A stretch of DNA of 64,000 nt from Liopterus haemorrhoidalis (lineage: Eukaryota; Arthropoda; Insecta; Coleoptera; Dytiscidae), in the NCBI GenBank assembly GCA_963971575.1, contig OZ020620.1, positions 39,656,924 to 39,720,923 of the forward strand, written 5' to 3'. The position numbers and the translations under genes are program-made. Under the pieces are notes generated by a model. The model was not told the DNA's origin. It searched no databases and saw only the letters and a list, made by a program, of their open reading frames with translations. How positions within the stretch are numbered: position 1 is the first letter of the stretch; each line of letters opens with the position of its first letter. Of the stretch, positions 54,360-63,999 are shown piece after piece.

Positions 54360-55189
54360 AAAAAGTTTACCATTTTAAGATCTACACAGATGATCCACTT
54401 ATGTTCGTTATATTTCGTTCCTACGAAATATATTGGACAACAAGAACGAAGTTGAAATTAAAGTAGACGTATATCAGAACGTGAAAAGGTGAAAAAAGTC
54501 AAAATATGATAGAACAAAAATTTGACGTGATAGGCAGAAACTGTTTTGAAATCAGCACCCCAAAATTAGTAGAAAACAAGTATCAGATCTAAGCCATCAA
54601 AAAAAAATTTAATTTGTTGATCAGTGTTATCAACTGTCTGATTTTATCAGGTCAATGATAACTTTAACCAGTATAACTTTAATTTTGCCAAACAAACACG
54701 GAGGTTGTTAATGAATATGAATACTTAAAATCTATACCGATGTTGATGAGAAATTTGATTATGCTTTATAAATGTTGGCTTGTGTTAGAATTTTTGTGCC
54801 TGTTATTGGGAGTTGTATGTTTTCTAGGATGATTGTTTCATTTAATTTATCTTGTGCTTTTCTATTAATTTTACACGACAAAATAAAATTATTTATATGC
54901 ACTATTTGGCTGCAGTGTTCACATTTATTGTCATTTATAATTCGAAACCTTTTTAAAGGACTGGGTCAGTTTGTGTGATGAAATTGTAGTCTGCATACTT
55001 TAATAATTATATTGCGGCTTAGTTGAAGGTTTGAGTATCACTTGTAGATTCGAAGTGAAAATCTTATACATAATTTAAATAATTTTAACTTCTGACCCTC
55101 CCCCTAAAAACATTATTGGATGCGCGCCTGTTTTCCTTTACCCTTCCCATTATTGGTTCTGTGTATAACTTTATAATGTTTTAATTTAG
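54360..55189. other. Protease 1 intron 4, right part
   Basis: AT-rich. 54772-54978 is an open frame with no domain; 'ctatttggctgcagtgttcac' and neighbouring text could be a decayed LINE C-terminus, but not confidently. The intron ends at the AG at 55188-55189. Confidence 0.4.
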
Positions 55190-55366
55190 GTTGCCATGAC
55201 ATCTTGGGGTTTTGGTTGTGGAAGAATAAAAAAACCTGGAATTTGGACAAGAGTAGACAAATATATTGACTGGATAAAAATGGTGCAAACTAAAAATGAA
55301 ACTTCAATAATGTACAAGATCATCTTTTATTTTATGTGCTTTCTTATTGTTATTAATATGCTTTAA
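55190..55366 (+). CDS. Trypsin-like serine protease 1, exon 5 (C-terminus)
   Basis: Acceptor 'ttttaatttag'. Reads VAMTSWGFGCGRIKKPGIWT, RVDKYIDWIKMVQTKNETS, then a hydrophobic tail (MYKIIFYFMCFLIVINML) and TAA at 55364-55366. SWGFGCG supplies G216/G226-type pocket residues. An AATAAA overlaps the stop (55366-55371). The tail after the last helix is unusual for secreted trypsins and suggests a membrane anchor or GPI signal. All five exons sum to 921 bp, 306 codons plus stop. Confidence 0.93.
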   Translation, partial: VAMTSWGFGCGRIKKPGIWTRVDKYIDWIKMVQTKNETSIMYKIIFYFMCFLIVINML

Positions 55367-55389
55367 ATAAATTATTTACAGAAACATTA

Positions 55390-55618
55390 GATGTGTTCGA
55401 TTTGCACATTTGCAGTTACTGTTTACTGCCGCGTTAAAAAAATCTATTTGTTTGGTCGCAGTAACTGCAAATCTGTTTAATTTGTCGTAATTTACTGCCA
55501 GTTTATGACGCTACTGCGAAAAAGTTACAGCTGTTTCTCTTGCGGATTATTTGTTACGGCTGTTAACGCTTTAACGCGGCAGTAAACAGTAACTGCAAAT
55601 GTGCAAATCGAACACACC
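55390..55618. mobile_element. MITE with about 48-bp TIRs, TA target
   Basis: A 229-bp element starting GATGTGTTCGATTTGCACA and ending in the inverse TGTGCAAATCGAACACACC. The inverted match extends about 48 bp inwards (through 'cagttactgtttactgccgc'). Flanked by TA on both sides (or TTA/TAA). It sits 24 bp beyond the protease 1 stop codon and could affect its 3' UTR. Confidence 0.9.
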
Positions 55619-56353
55619 TAATATTTTTATTTCAACATAAAGTTTTTCCATACTGTGGGATTTATGAAGACCTTTCCGTATTAATTGAAATCAAGGTTGG
55701 TTAATTGATTGGAGTATTTTATTGTACTTGCATGGTACTTACTTTCAGGTACTTCTATATACAGTCCGGCAATCTTAAGCAGTCCGGTGAGAAACTGTAC
55801 TAACCAGAGTTCGACAATATTATGAGTGATTGAGACATAAGGTGTGGCACCCGATTACAGTCTGAACAAATTGCACAATTGACTTTAACGCACAAGCACC
55901 CAATTTGTTTTACAAATTCATTTTTTTCACAACTGCAAATACGAATACTAACGACACCTCCTTCTATTTTTCTGGCTACTGCGTAACCGGTCAGCTTAAG
56001 ATAGCCGAGCTATAGTTTGGTTCTAGACCCGCAAGCGGTCTCGAGTCTGAAAAAATCTGTGTTCGCTAACTGGTTGCTATGTTTCTTTATGGCTTAGGAA
56101 TAAGGAAATTAAAGTCTGCATTTATCTTAACCTTCGTTTAACTACGATTTAGTTGGGCCATGTGAAAACAAGATGTCTCCAATGCCGATTATTAATTTAA
56201 ATAGATCATATTAGTGTGATGTCATATACTGTGCTGCCATCTGACTGTTTCCTTCGGATTTTTTTTTGCCAATTTAAAATATATGTGTCATTACTTTTGT
56301 TACCTTAATTTTATGATTTTCAATTTTTTAACAAAAAATTCATATCTTTGATA
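55619..56353. other. Intergenic spacer between the two proteases
   Basis: Between convergent genes. No open frame or repeat of note recognised. Confidence 0.45.
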
Positions 56354-56520
56354 CAGAGGCGAATTAAGCGGCGGGCGGACTGGGCGGTCGCCCGGGGCCC
56401 ACGAAGCCGGGGGAGGGGCTACCAAAGCCTATATACAAATATTTCTATTCTATTTAAAATAGTAGAGGGTCCATTTTAATTTTACCGCCCAGGGCCCCCA
56501 AGCAACTTAATTCGCCACTG
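56354..56520. mobile_element. hAT-type MITE, 167 bp
   Basis: CAGAGGCGAATTAAGCGGC to AACTTAATTCGCCACTG, flanked by CTTTGATA (56346-56353) and CTTGGATA (56521-56528), 7 of 8 matching. GC-rich ends ('ggcccacgaagccggggga', 'ccgcccagggccccc') surround an AT-rich core. Confidence 0.85.
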
Positions 56521-56924
56521 CTTGGATAAGTATACACTAATATCAGAAACTTTCACACTAATATCAGAAAGTTCAGAAACTTTATATTATAGAATATTTT
56601 TTTTAAAACATATAAATAAGGATTCAAAAATATATTTATATGTTACGTATTTAAATAATATGAAAATCGAAATATCTTTAGTATTTATTTAATTAAAACT
56701 AAATAATCATTAATATTTGGTTTCAGAATGCACAATAATGTATTGTTTTTCTCCAAATTGCAACTATTACAGCCACATTCATAGTGGCAATTATTTTGAA
56801 TAGAAAATTTATAAGCTTGGTTACTCTGTAAAGGTACAAATGTTGTAATCACTATAAATCATTTAAATTAAAATTTAAAAACTATTTTTTTTTATATTTC
56901 TCTAAACTATTTTACAACTATTTA
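56521..56924. other. 3' flank of protease 2, AT-rich
   Basis: Downstream of the minus-strand stop codon at 56925. Poly(A)-type AATAAA-like words occur in the minus sense near 56800-56880, but none is decisive. Nothing else seen. Confidence 0.35.
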
Positions 56925-57125
56925 CTAATTAAAATCACAAAACGTTAACAAAATTACTATATTAAAGATAAAAATTATAAAAGTTCTCAGCAACGAAGTC
57001 AGCAAACTTTCACTTGAATTTTTGAATCTAGTGCTATTTAACCACTCAATGTAAGGGGTCACCTTTGAGTACACGCCCGGCGAGTTTACTCGTGCACAGC
57101 CAATGCCCCAAGACACGACCCCAAC
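56925..57125 (-). CDS. Trypsin-like serine protease 2, last exon
   Basis: Minus strand, acceptor 'tatatattttcag' (AG at 57127-57126). Reads [40 protein letters not shown], then a hydrophobic tail ([19 protein letters not shown]) and TAG at 56927-56925. Same boundary and the same kind of C-terminal hydrophobic tail as exon 5 of protease 1, so the two genes are paralogues in tail-to-tail orientation, 1.56 kb apart. Confidence 0.92.
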   Translation of the reverse strand, partial: VGVVSWGIGCARVNSPGVYSKVTPYIEWLNSTRFKNSSESLLTSLLRTFIIFIFNIVILLTFCDFN

Positions 57126-57248
57126 CTGAAAATATATAAGAAATATATTATTAATTAGTACACAATTCACCTGGTATTTGACGGGCCTATTTACAAATCG
57201 TCTCTTGTTCATTTTTCAAAAGTTTAGGGTAACCACGAAAAACAAAAA

Positions 57249-57835
57249 CAGTGGATATCGTTTATAACGACATCTGAGAGCTTATAACGACCCAAAACCC
57301 CAAAACGGTTATTACGACCGAATTTCATTGGCTCCTTCAACGTCGTTATAATCTGATATTCTGATATAACGTCATATCGGTTTTTGCGAAGAAATTTCAG
57401 TCCTGGGGTTCAATTCTTGAAATCATTCGTGTACGCAACTATCTATGTTTCGTATGCGGTTCTCCTATCGGCATTCTTGAACGGTCGAACACGCATTTAC
57501 ATCGAGTGAATTGTAGGTAGTAGAAACTTTGTTTCGTGTGGGTATTAGTTTAACCTTTCTTTAAATAAAGGTTAGTTTTTGTAACAAAATTTGAAAATAC
57601 TTTAGAAAACTAAAAATCACAAGAACAAACCAAAATGAAATATTTATTTGTTAAAATTAAAATTATGTAAGTGTAAGTTATATGCAAAATAAGTTGGATT
57701 GTTTTTATCGACCGTCAACATATAAAAGGGAGGTATTGTGATCATACCGATTTTGACATTTCGAGATTTCAATGGATCTCCACGAATTGAGGTCCCTACA
57801 TAACGTTTTGACTATTTTTAGCATGATGTCTGTCG

Positions 57836-57878
<43 letters not shown>

Positions 57879-58197
57879 CGTCCGTCCGTCTGATAAGGGA
57901 GGTATTGTGATCATACCGATTTTGACATTTCGATGGATCTCCACGAATTGTGGTCCCTACATAACGTTTTGACTATTTTTTGCATGATGCCTGTCGGTCT
58001 GTCTGTCCGTCTGTCCGTCTGTCCGTCTGTCCGTCTGTCCGTCTGTCCGTCTGTCCGTCCGTCCGTCCGTCCGTCCGTCCGTCTGATAAGGGAGGTATTG
58101 TGATCATACCGATTTTGACATTTCGGGATTTCGATGGATCTCCACGAATTGAGGTCCCTACATAACGTTTTGACTATTTTTAGCATGATGTCTGTCG

Positions 58198-58288
<91 letters not shown>

Positions 58289-58416
58289 CGTCCGTCCGTC
58301 TGATAAGGGAGGTATTGTGATTATACCGATTTTGACATTTCGGGATTTCGATGGATCTCCACGAATTGAGGTCCCTACATAACGTTTTGACTATTTTTAG
58401 CATGATGTCTGTCGGT

Positions 58417-58509
<93 letters not shown>

Positions 58510-59534
58510 CGTCCGTCCGTCTGATAAGGGAGGTATTGTGATCATACCGATTTTGACATTTCGAGATTTCGATGGATCTCCACGAATTGAGGTCCCTACA
58601 TAACGTTTTGACTATTTTTTGCATGATGCCTGTCGGTCTGTCTGTCCGTCTGTCCGTCTGTCCGTCTGTCCGTCCGTCCGTCCGTCCGTCCGTCCATCCG
58701 TCCGTCCGTCCGTCCGTCCGTCCGTCCGTCCGTCCGTCCGTCCGTCCGTCCGTCCGTCTGATAAGGGAGGTATTGTGATCATACCGATTTTGACATTTCG
58801 AGATTTCAATGGATCTCCACGAACTGAGGTCCCTACATAACGTATTTACTATTTTTAGCATGGCGTCTGTCGGTCTGTCGATCTGTCTGTACGTCTGTCC
58901 GTTTGTCTTTGTACACGTGCAGAGCAAATTCGGCTGTAAGGATTTTTATGAAACTTCATATTTAAGGTTTTGCCATCAATGGCACGGGTTGATCAACTTT
59001 TGGTAAAAATCGGTTGACAAAAAATGGGAGTTTACTCGTGTCGATTTTTGCCAATATTTCACAACAGAAAAATATTTCGAAAAAAATTATTGAACAATAG
59101 CAATAACTAACAGCATTTATTTGAGACATTTTTTGATAAAATGAAAAAAATTTGAAAAATTTTTCTAAATTTTTTCCAAGCCTCAATTTTTTTATACTTA
59201 TATGTAACGTTTCCATGGTCATGATAAACAATATCTCTATTAGAAAATATTAGGCCAAGTTATTTCTACTTTGCTGCTAGAATGTATTTTATACAAGTAC
59301 TTTATGATGGTGGTCGGTCCTGTGGTGGCCACAGATGATTTTTTTTTATGTTTTGTAATAATTGAATATTGTTTTTATTAAGCTTCTAGCTCTCATGTAA
59401 ATATACTTTTATAACATAAATAAAATGTACATATTTTTCAATATTGTATCTATAGCGTATGGATATAGCAACCAACGGTTATAACGACCGAATTTCATTG
59501 GTGCCTTCAACGTCGTTATAAACGATATCCACTG
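57249..59534. mobile_element. pogo-like element interrupted by family I satellite
   Basis: CAGTGGATATCGTTTATAACG at the left and its perfect 23-bp inverse ending ATATCCACTG at the right. 'ttacgaccgaatttcattgg' occurs near both ends in direct orientation (57310 and 59482). Right flank TA, left flank AA, so the target duplication is imperfect. About 1.6 kb of its interior is the family I satellite cluster (57706-59345), leaving only about 650 bp of its own sequence, non-coding. Confidence 0.75.
57706..59345 (+). repeat. Family I element amplified as a microsatellite-bearing satellite
   Basis: Left block and (TGTC)n core repeated as five or six tandem units of about 190-240 bp (boundaries near 57892, 58084, 58302, 58522, 58759), each ending (CCGT)n then 'ctgataagggaggtattgtg', followed by one family I right block. 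Two unit types exist: 'tttttagcatgatgtctgtc' with TGTC cores, and 'tttttgcatgatgcctgtc' with TGTCCGTC and CCGT cores. Lies in the protease 2 intron. Confidence 0.9.
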
Positions 59535-59642
59535 TAGTTGCAATTATAAATTACTTAAAAACACAGGCATCATGTGGCCCGCGAGCCGCCAGTTTGCCAC
59601 CCCTCAACCTTGAAAATAAAATGAAACTTTTGAAACATTCAC

Positions 59643-60117
59643 CTGGATGTTTCCACTGCAAAATAATGGTCCTCCAGAATCTCCAAAACAAGCATCTTTC
59701 CCTCCACTTTCGAACAATGTACACATTTGCCATTCATCTACATTGTCACCTCCAAAGGCATTGTTGCAGTCTGCATTACTTACAATTGGCAACGTTACTT
59801 TTTGCAATTCATTAGTTTTATTTTCATCTTCTGAAGTATATCCCCATCCGGCCACGATACATTCATTGAAATACTGATCTGGTGGATCGTATTGTTTAGG
59901 CATTGCTAAATTCACCGTTTTTACTCTTTCGGAAAATTCAATTGCTTTTTTTAGTCGCATTATACCAATGTCATGTCGAACAGGTACTCTTGTATAATTT
60001 TCATGTGCATATACTGCGTACACCATATACGTGGACCCCATCTTGGTTTGATATTCATCACAATACGTTAATCCAACAACAACTTGAAAATAACTAGGAG
60101 GCCGCCTATCTACAGAA
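59643..60117 (-). CDS. Trypsin-like serine protease 2, penultimate exon (Asp102, Ser195)
   Basis: Minus strand, acceptor 'atttgtttttcag' (60120-60118), donor GTGAAT (59642 down). Reads SVDRRPPSYFQVVVGLTYCD, TKMGSTYMVYAVYAHENYTR, VRHDIGIMRLKKAIEFSERV, FNECIVAGWGYTSEDENKTN, LPIVSNADCNNAFGGDNVDE, GGKDACFGDSGGPLFCSGN. Catalytic Asp, Ser and specificity Asp189 are present. Starts phase 2 and ends phase 0, as in protease 1, but merges what are exons 3 and 4 there into one exon. Exons with the signal peptide, IVGG and His57 were not found upstream to 64000. Confidence 0.93.
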
Positions 60118-60915
60118 CTGAAAAACAAATTGGAAAGAGCATATTCACCAAATATCCTCCAAACTAAATACGCATGGGGATGTCATAGATACGAGGTCGC
60201 TTAAACTAAACCATCACCATGGACGCTGATCCCTCCAAAATTTAACCTACAGTTTAACATACACAAAAAAAAAACTGAAACAACATGGGTATATACGAAA
60301 AACTCTTTCTTGAAATGGACGAAAAATTTCATAACTGTCAACGAATATTCACCGACGGCTCACATCACCATTGTAATGAATCGAGTAGTCCATCAGAAAC
60401 TTTCACAAACACCCGTCGGGAGAATTCCTTTGAAAGGTATTTATTTGGGATTTTTAAAAAGGGTATACTTTTGAGAATTCAAATAATAAAATTTTAGAAA
60501 TTTTATGTATCTTTAGAAATATATTTTTTAAATGGTTCTTTGTTCAAGGAGAAATTTATTGCTTAATAACTCTGAACACTAGCGTCCCCTTGAACAAAGC
60601 TAAACCCCTTTTCCACGAAATACCTAGAAACTTCTCATAAAAACACACGACTCTCTGAAGAGGAGATCAGATAGTATTCGGTCTTGTTAGTAGTAAGAAC
60701 TGAGTAGTGGCATTCATAGAGGGACTGGTTCGGTATTCTGGTGGACAACTTGATTCTGGTTGTTTAATCTTTTTATTTTAAATACATTTTAATTATCTTA
60801 ACTTCTTTGTAAATATTACTGTTAATAAATTTAATTCATTAATTTTAAACTGTGCTAACGAGTGTAAACCGTTCACCTTTAAGAACTTTAGTGAACAGCT
60901 TAGATCCAAATTTAA
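60118..60915. other. Upstream flank of protease 2, no gene recognised
   Basis: 60285-60497 plus is an open frame without a domain (TDGSHHHCNES has a loose RNase H look, but the context does not support it). 60640-60915 is stop-rich, promoter/5' UTR-like DNA leading to a possible short first exon. Confidence 0.35.
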
Positions 60916-60922
60916 ATACGAG

Positions 60923-60941
60923 ATGCCTGTTCAGTCGGGTG
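60923..60941 (+). CDS. Possible first coding exon (MPVQSG)
   Basis: ATG at 60923 in a reasonable start context, six codons, then a strong donor GGTG/GTAAGTAC at 60942. The preceding 280 bp look like 5' UTR. It could be the first exon of a plus-strand gene whose remainder lies beyond the LINE region, or of a retroelement. No downstream partner exon found in this window. Confidence 0.25.
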
Positions 60942-61134
60942 GTAAGTACAAATACATATCATTTAATGCATATATCGTAATGATGAACCCTGGATCACAC
61001 TCACGCCTACTACTCGAACTCCTTTAGTCAGTAATCTCACTTCAGTTTGAGATTAGACGTAATATTATACCACAGGCTCGCTACCTAGTGGACAATAAAT
61101 GGTACGTTATAAAGTAACGTTACCGGTTCGCTTC

Positions 61135-61302
61135 ACCATCATAAAACCAGTGCTGCTTACGTCATCAACGTCGAGAAATACATGTACCACCTCCCTGATA
61201 CTGCAAGTAATTTCACTACAGAAGCATATAGCTTGCTAAAAGCCACCGAATACATGAGCAACAAGGAAGACAGAAATTATGTCATATATATTGACTCACT
61301 AA
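61135..61302 (+). pseudogene. LINE RNase H domain, part before the MITE
   Basis: Reads HHKTSAAYVINVEKYMYHLP, DTASNFTTEAYSLLKATEYM and SNKEDRNYVIYIDSLR. The TEAYxLLKA and YxDSL motifs are RNase H catalytic-site landmarks of I/jockey-type LINEs. Interrupted by the MITE 61303-62386 and continued at 62390. Confidence 0.8.
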
Positions 61303-62386
61303 GGGCCGAGAGTTCCAGTTGCTAATAAACTGTCCAATAAGTTTATTAGCAACATAATTTTTTTCCCGAGAGTTCCACCCCGAAATAGTTATTAGGTTGC
61401 TAATAAATAGGCTTATTTGTCTAATAACTTATAGGCAACATGAAGTGCTTAATAAAGTGACATATAACCAAAAACAAGTTCGCAAAATGTGTTAATATTT
61501 CAATTTTAATTGAAAAACATTATAATTTTAAAAGAATATACGAATGTGTAGTTTTTAAACATTTCTATAATGGTGATTTTGGTGTTTTATATACATTTTA
61601 GTTGTATTTTGACGAAATCGACGATCTGTTTGGATGAATTTATAAATTATGGACAACCGTTTTTAGAATATTTTGGGCATTTATTGTAAATGTGATATAT
61701 AAAGAACAATATATAAATATATATCTTTTAATAAACATTGTCTTTTATTTTTATATATGTATTTATTTCAATTACGATTACAACACATTACAAACAATAC
61801 TTTAAGCATTACTATTTATATAAAAATGATAGAAAATAAGAAGACTGACGCAATTATTGGCAGAATAATGAAGATGTGTAGCTGAAAATTGCTGATAAGT
61901 TTAATTCATATTATTTAAGGAATGTAAAATAAAGCAAAATATGGCTATCTTCTTATTTTCATTCACTTTTGTATTATAAAATGCTATTTTTATTAACTTC
62001 TCTTCTATTTATATTGTCCTCTTTTTCTGTGATAAAATTTGTTGTACGCCGTTTAATTGTCATTTTAACAGTAACACAAAAAATATACGTAATGTCATTG
62101 AATGTTAAGTCAAACTATTTATTGTCAAAATATTTAATGTCAAAATATTCAGTGTCAAAATTTCATCTCACTTTAGCTCTACAAATTTACGTATAGCTCT
62201 ATCCCTCTTGCACCGTGTTACTATCTTCATAAGAAATACCAATACAAAAACAAAAAATTATGTTGCTAATAAACTATTAGAAGGATTTTGTAACTTGGAA
62301 ATCACCAATAAATTTATTAGCTTCATAAATATATTATGTGTCTAATAACTATTAGGGAGTTTATTAGGAACTGGAACTCTCGGCCC
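61303..62386. mobile_element. 1.08-kb MITE, PIF/Harbinger-like ends
   Basis: Starts GGGCCGAGAGTTCCAGTT and ends in the inverse AACTGGAACTCTCGGCCC, with further 'ctaataaac'/'tttattag' inverted words inside both ends, including a subterminal hairpin. Flanks are TAA (61300-61302) and TTA (62387-62389). Removing the element with one triplet restores the RNase H frame as DSLSVLDAV, supporting a 3-bp TWA target. The 61969-62196 frame is AT-rich and unsupported. No transposase. Confidence 0.85.
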
Positions 62387-62389
62387 TTA

Positions 62390-63015
62390 GTGTACTCGAC
62401 GCAGTTAAAGTACTATATTCAAGGGACACACTGATCCAGAATATACAGGAAAACCTCCATAACGTGGCCTTCCAGGGGAAAAAGGTAACCTTGGTGTGGG
62501 TTCCCTCACATTTGGGAATAAGAGGGAATGAACAGGCAGCCAAGCAGAAAAAGAGGCAGCAAACCTCGCAGTCACACCGATATCCGAACCTACCAGCGAC
62601 ATCAAATCTGACTTAAGGCAAGACATAAAAGAAGACTGGAAACAACAATGGCAGAGTATAATAAATAACAAACTTCGCCATATAAAAGAGGACACCAAAC
62701 CCTGAGCTCCAGTAGGCGACAGAAAAGAACAGAGAGTTCTTACAAGACTCAGAATTGGCCACACGTTCATTACACACCAATATCTAATGAAAAGAAAAGA
62801 GATGGAAAACTGTGACAACTGTAATAAAACCTTAACCGTAGAATATATAATCCTGGAGTGCCAACTATATGAAGAACTCAGACGGAAGCACAACATACCA
62901 GACAACCTGAAAGAAGCTCTATGTCCAGAAAATCAAAACATCTTACTAGAATACCTCAAAGAAGCAGACCTATCAAAAAAAATAATAATAAATAAAGCAA
63001 AGTTACCGCATTAAA
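62390..63015 (+). pseudogene. LINE RNase H and C-terminal zinc-knuckle, part after the MITE
   Basis: Continues VLDAVKVLYSRDTLIQNIQ, ENLHNVAFQGKKVTLVWVPS, HLGIRGNEQA, then after a frameshift near 62540 QAEKEAANLAVTPISEPTSD, IKEDWKQQWQSIINNKLRHI, a stop at 62703, RVLTRLRIGHTFITHQYLM and ENCDNCNKTLTVEYIILECQ. The CxxC...H-like...C knuckle and RLRIGHT motif are the C-terminus of I/jockey-type LINEs. Ends in an (AAT)-rich stretch and stop at 63015. Confidence 0.85.
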
Positions 63016-63080
63016 GTTACTAGATATGAACAAAAATCGTATGAATAAAAATATTCCTCAAGGCTCATTTAAATTTAGAT

Positions 63081-63185
63081 ACAAGTATTAGGACTTGTAT
63101 GAGATACAAGTATGAGCTCATACAAGTATGAGCTCATACAAATATGATCATACAAGTCAACATACACATGTCAATATACAAGTCG
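63081..63185 (+). repeat. Tandem 'tacaagtatgagctca' repeats
   Basis: Three or four imperfect copies of an about 19-bp unit ('tatgagctcatacaag'), partly palindromic through GAGCTC, followed by 'catacaagtcaacatacaca'. It lies immediately 5' of the Harbinger transposase start and could be subterminal repeats of that element. Confidence 0.65.
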
Positions 63186-63244
63186 AAAATCATGTCATTT
63201 TTGTGCTCTGTTTATATTTGCATACACGCATACACTCGCAAAAA

Positions 63245-63640
63245 ATGTCTTGTGATGACGAGGAGAGTTTTTTTTATTTAAGTACATGTGCATTACTTCT
63301 CTCAAAATCACGAAAAATAAAGCGTAGATGGTGGCAGCGATATTTTTTATCTCGACGAGAAACCCATGGAGCCTACTCAATGTTGATTAATGAACTGAGT
63401 TTAGAAGATGGTTCATGCTTTAGAAATTATGTGAGAATGAGTGTCGCTGATTTTAAAAGAATACTCACGTTGGTGGCTCATTAATTACTAAAAATGGTAC
63501 AAGATTTCGAGAAGCTATATCACCTGCAGATCAACTGGCTGTTACATTTCGGTTCTTGGCAACTGGTGATTCATTTGAATCACTGATGTACGCACCTAGG
63601 ATTTCTACTTTTGATAGCTCTCGACTATACTGACTTTTAT
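63245..63640 (+). pseudogene. PIF/Harbinger transposase N-terminus
   Basis: ATG at 63245: MSCDDEESFFYLSTCALLL, KSRKIKRRWWQRYFLSRRET, HGAYSMLINELSLEDGSCFR, NYVRMSVADFKRILTLV, then after a shift near 63480 LITKNGTRFREAISPADQLA, VTFRFLATGDSFESLMY. RRWW...HGAY..L..EL...D...YrnfvRM....F..lL is the N-terminal region of Harbinger transposases. The catalytic domain is absent, replaced by a TCCCGCATTTT-type MITE. Confidence 0.82.
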
Positions 63641-63671
63641 GTTGTGCCATTTAGTCTATACATCTTTAGCT

Positions 63672-63850
63672 ATGCGACTGTCCCGCATTTTGCTGTGTCC
63701 CGCTTCAAGATATGTCTCGCAAAATGTCCCGCATTCTAATTATTGTGCACTTAACTTGTGTTTGAGGAGATGAGGACCTTTTTTTGCTCTTCATTTATAT
63801 TTGAGAAGTGACGGCCTCTTTTTGCTCCGTTCCGCATTTCCTTCTCAAGA
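63672..63850. mobile_element. TCCCGCATTTT-type hAT MITE fragment
   Basis: 'actgtcccgcattttgctg', 'aaaatgtcccgcattctaat' and two 'gaggagatgaggacctttt...gctcttcatt' minisatellite units, ending 'ccgttccgcatttcctt'. Similar to 52970-53235. It separates the Harbinger transposase remnant from the MADF gene start, so it may have inserted into, or replaced part of, that element. Confidence 0.55.
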
Positions 63851-63999
63851 AACCCTAAACTTAACTCCTCAGAAATGTTATCATAAATATCTTTTCTTTT
63901 GTTAAAATCTTTATATTCCTTCGACTTTACATCCCAGATATTACTGGCTATGATTTTCTCAATTAATAACAGAGTTTTATCCTTATTCCACAAAGACAT
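63850..63999 (-). CDS. MADF (Myb/SANT-like) domain protein, N-terminus
   Basis: ATG at 63999-63997: MSLWNKDKTLLLIEKIIASN, IWDVKSKEYKDFNKRKDIYD, NISEEL, then the frame enters the MITE-like repeat. W..d.tl.Li......iWd.....yk...kR...w..I...l is the MADF/SANT-like DNA-binding fold. PIF/Harbinger elements carry such a second gene, and it faces the Harbinger transposase remnant 350 bp away. Truncated by the MITE. Confidence 0.65.

Noticed and set aside
60923..60941. Confident host gene start
   Set aside because: Six codons and one good donor only; kept as a low-confidence feature because no downstream exon could be joined.
61969..62196. 75-aa hydrophobic open frame
   Set aside because: Lies inside a non-coding MITE, AT-rich, with internal 'aatgtcaaaatattca' repeats; no homology recognised.
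61135..63015. Host RNase H gene
   Set aside because: Motifs (TEAYxLLKA, WVPSHLGIRGNE, RLRIGHT, CDNC knuckle) and the order are those of a LINE C-terminus, with shifts and stops.
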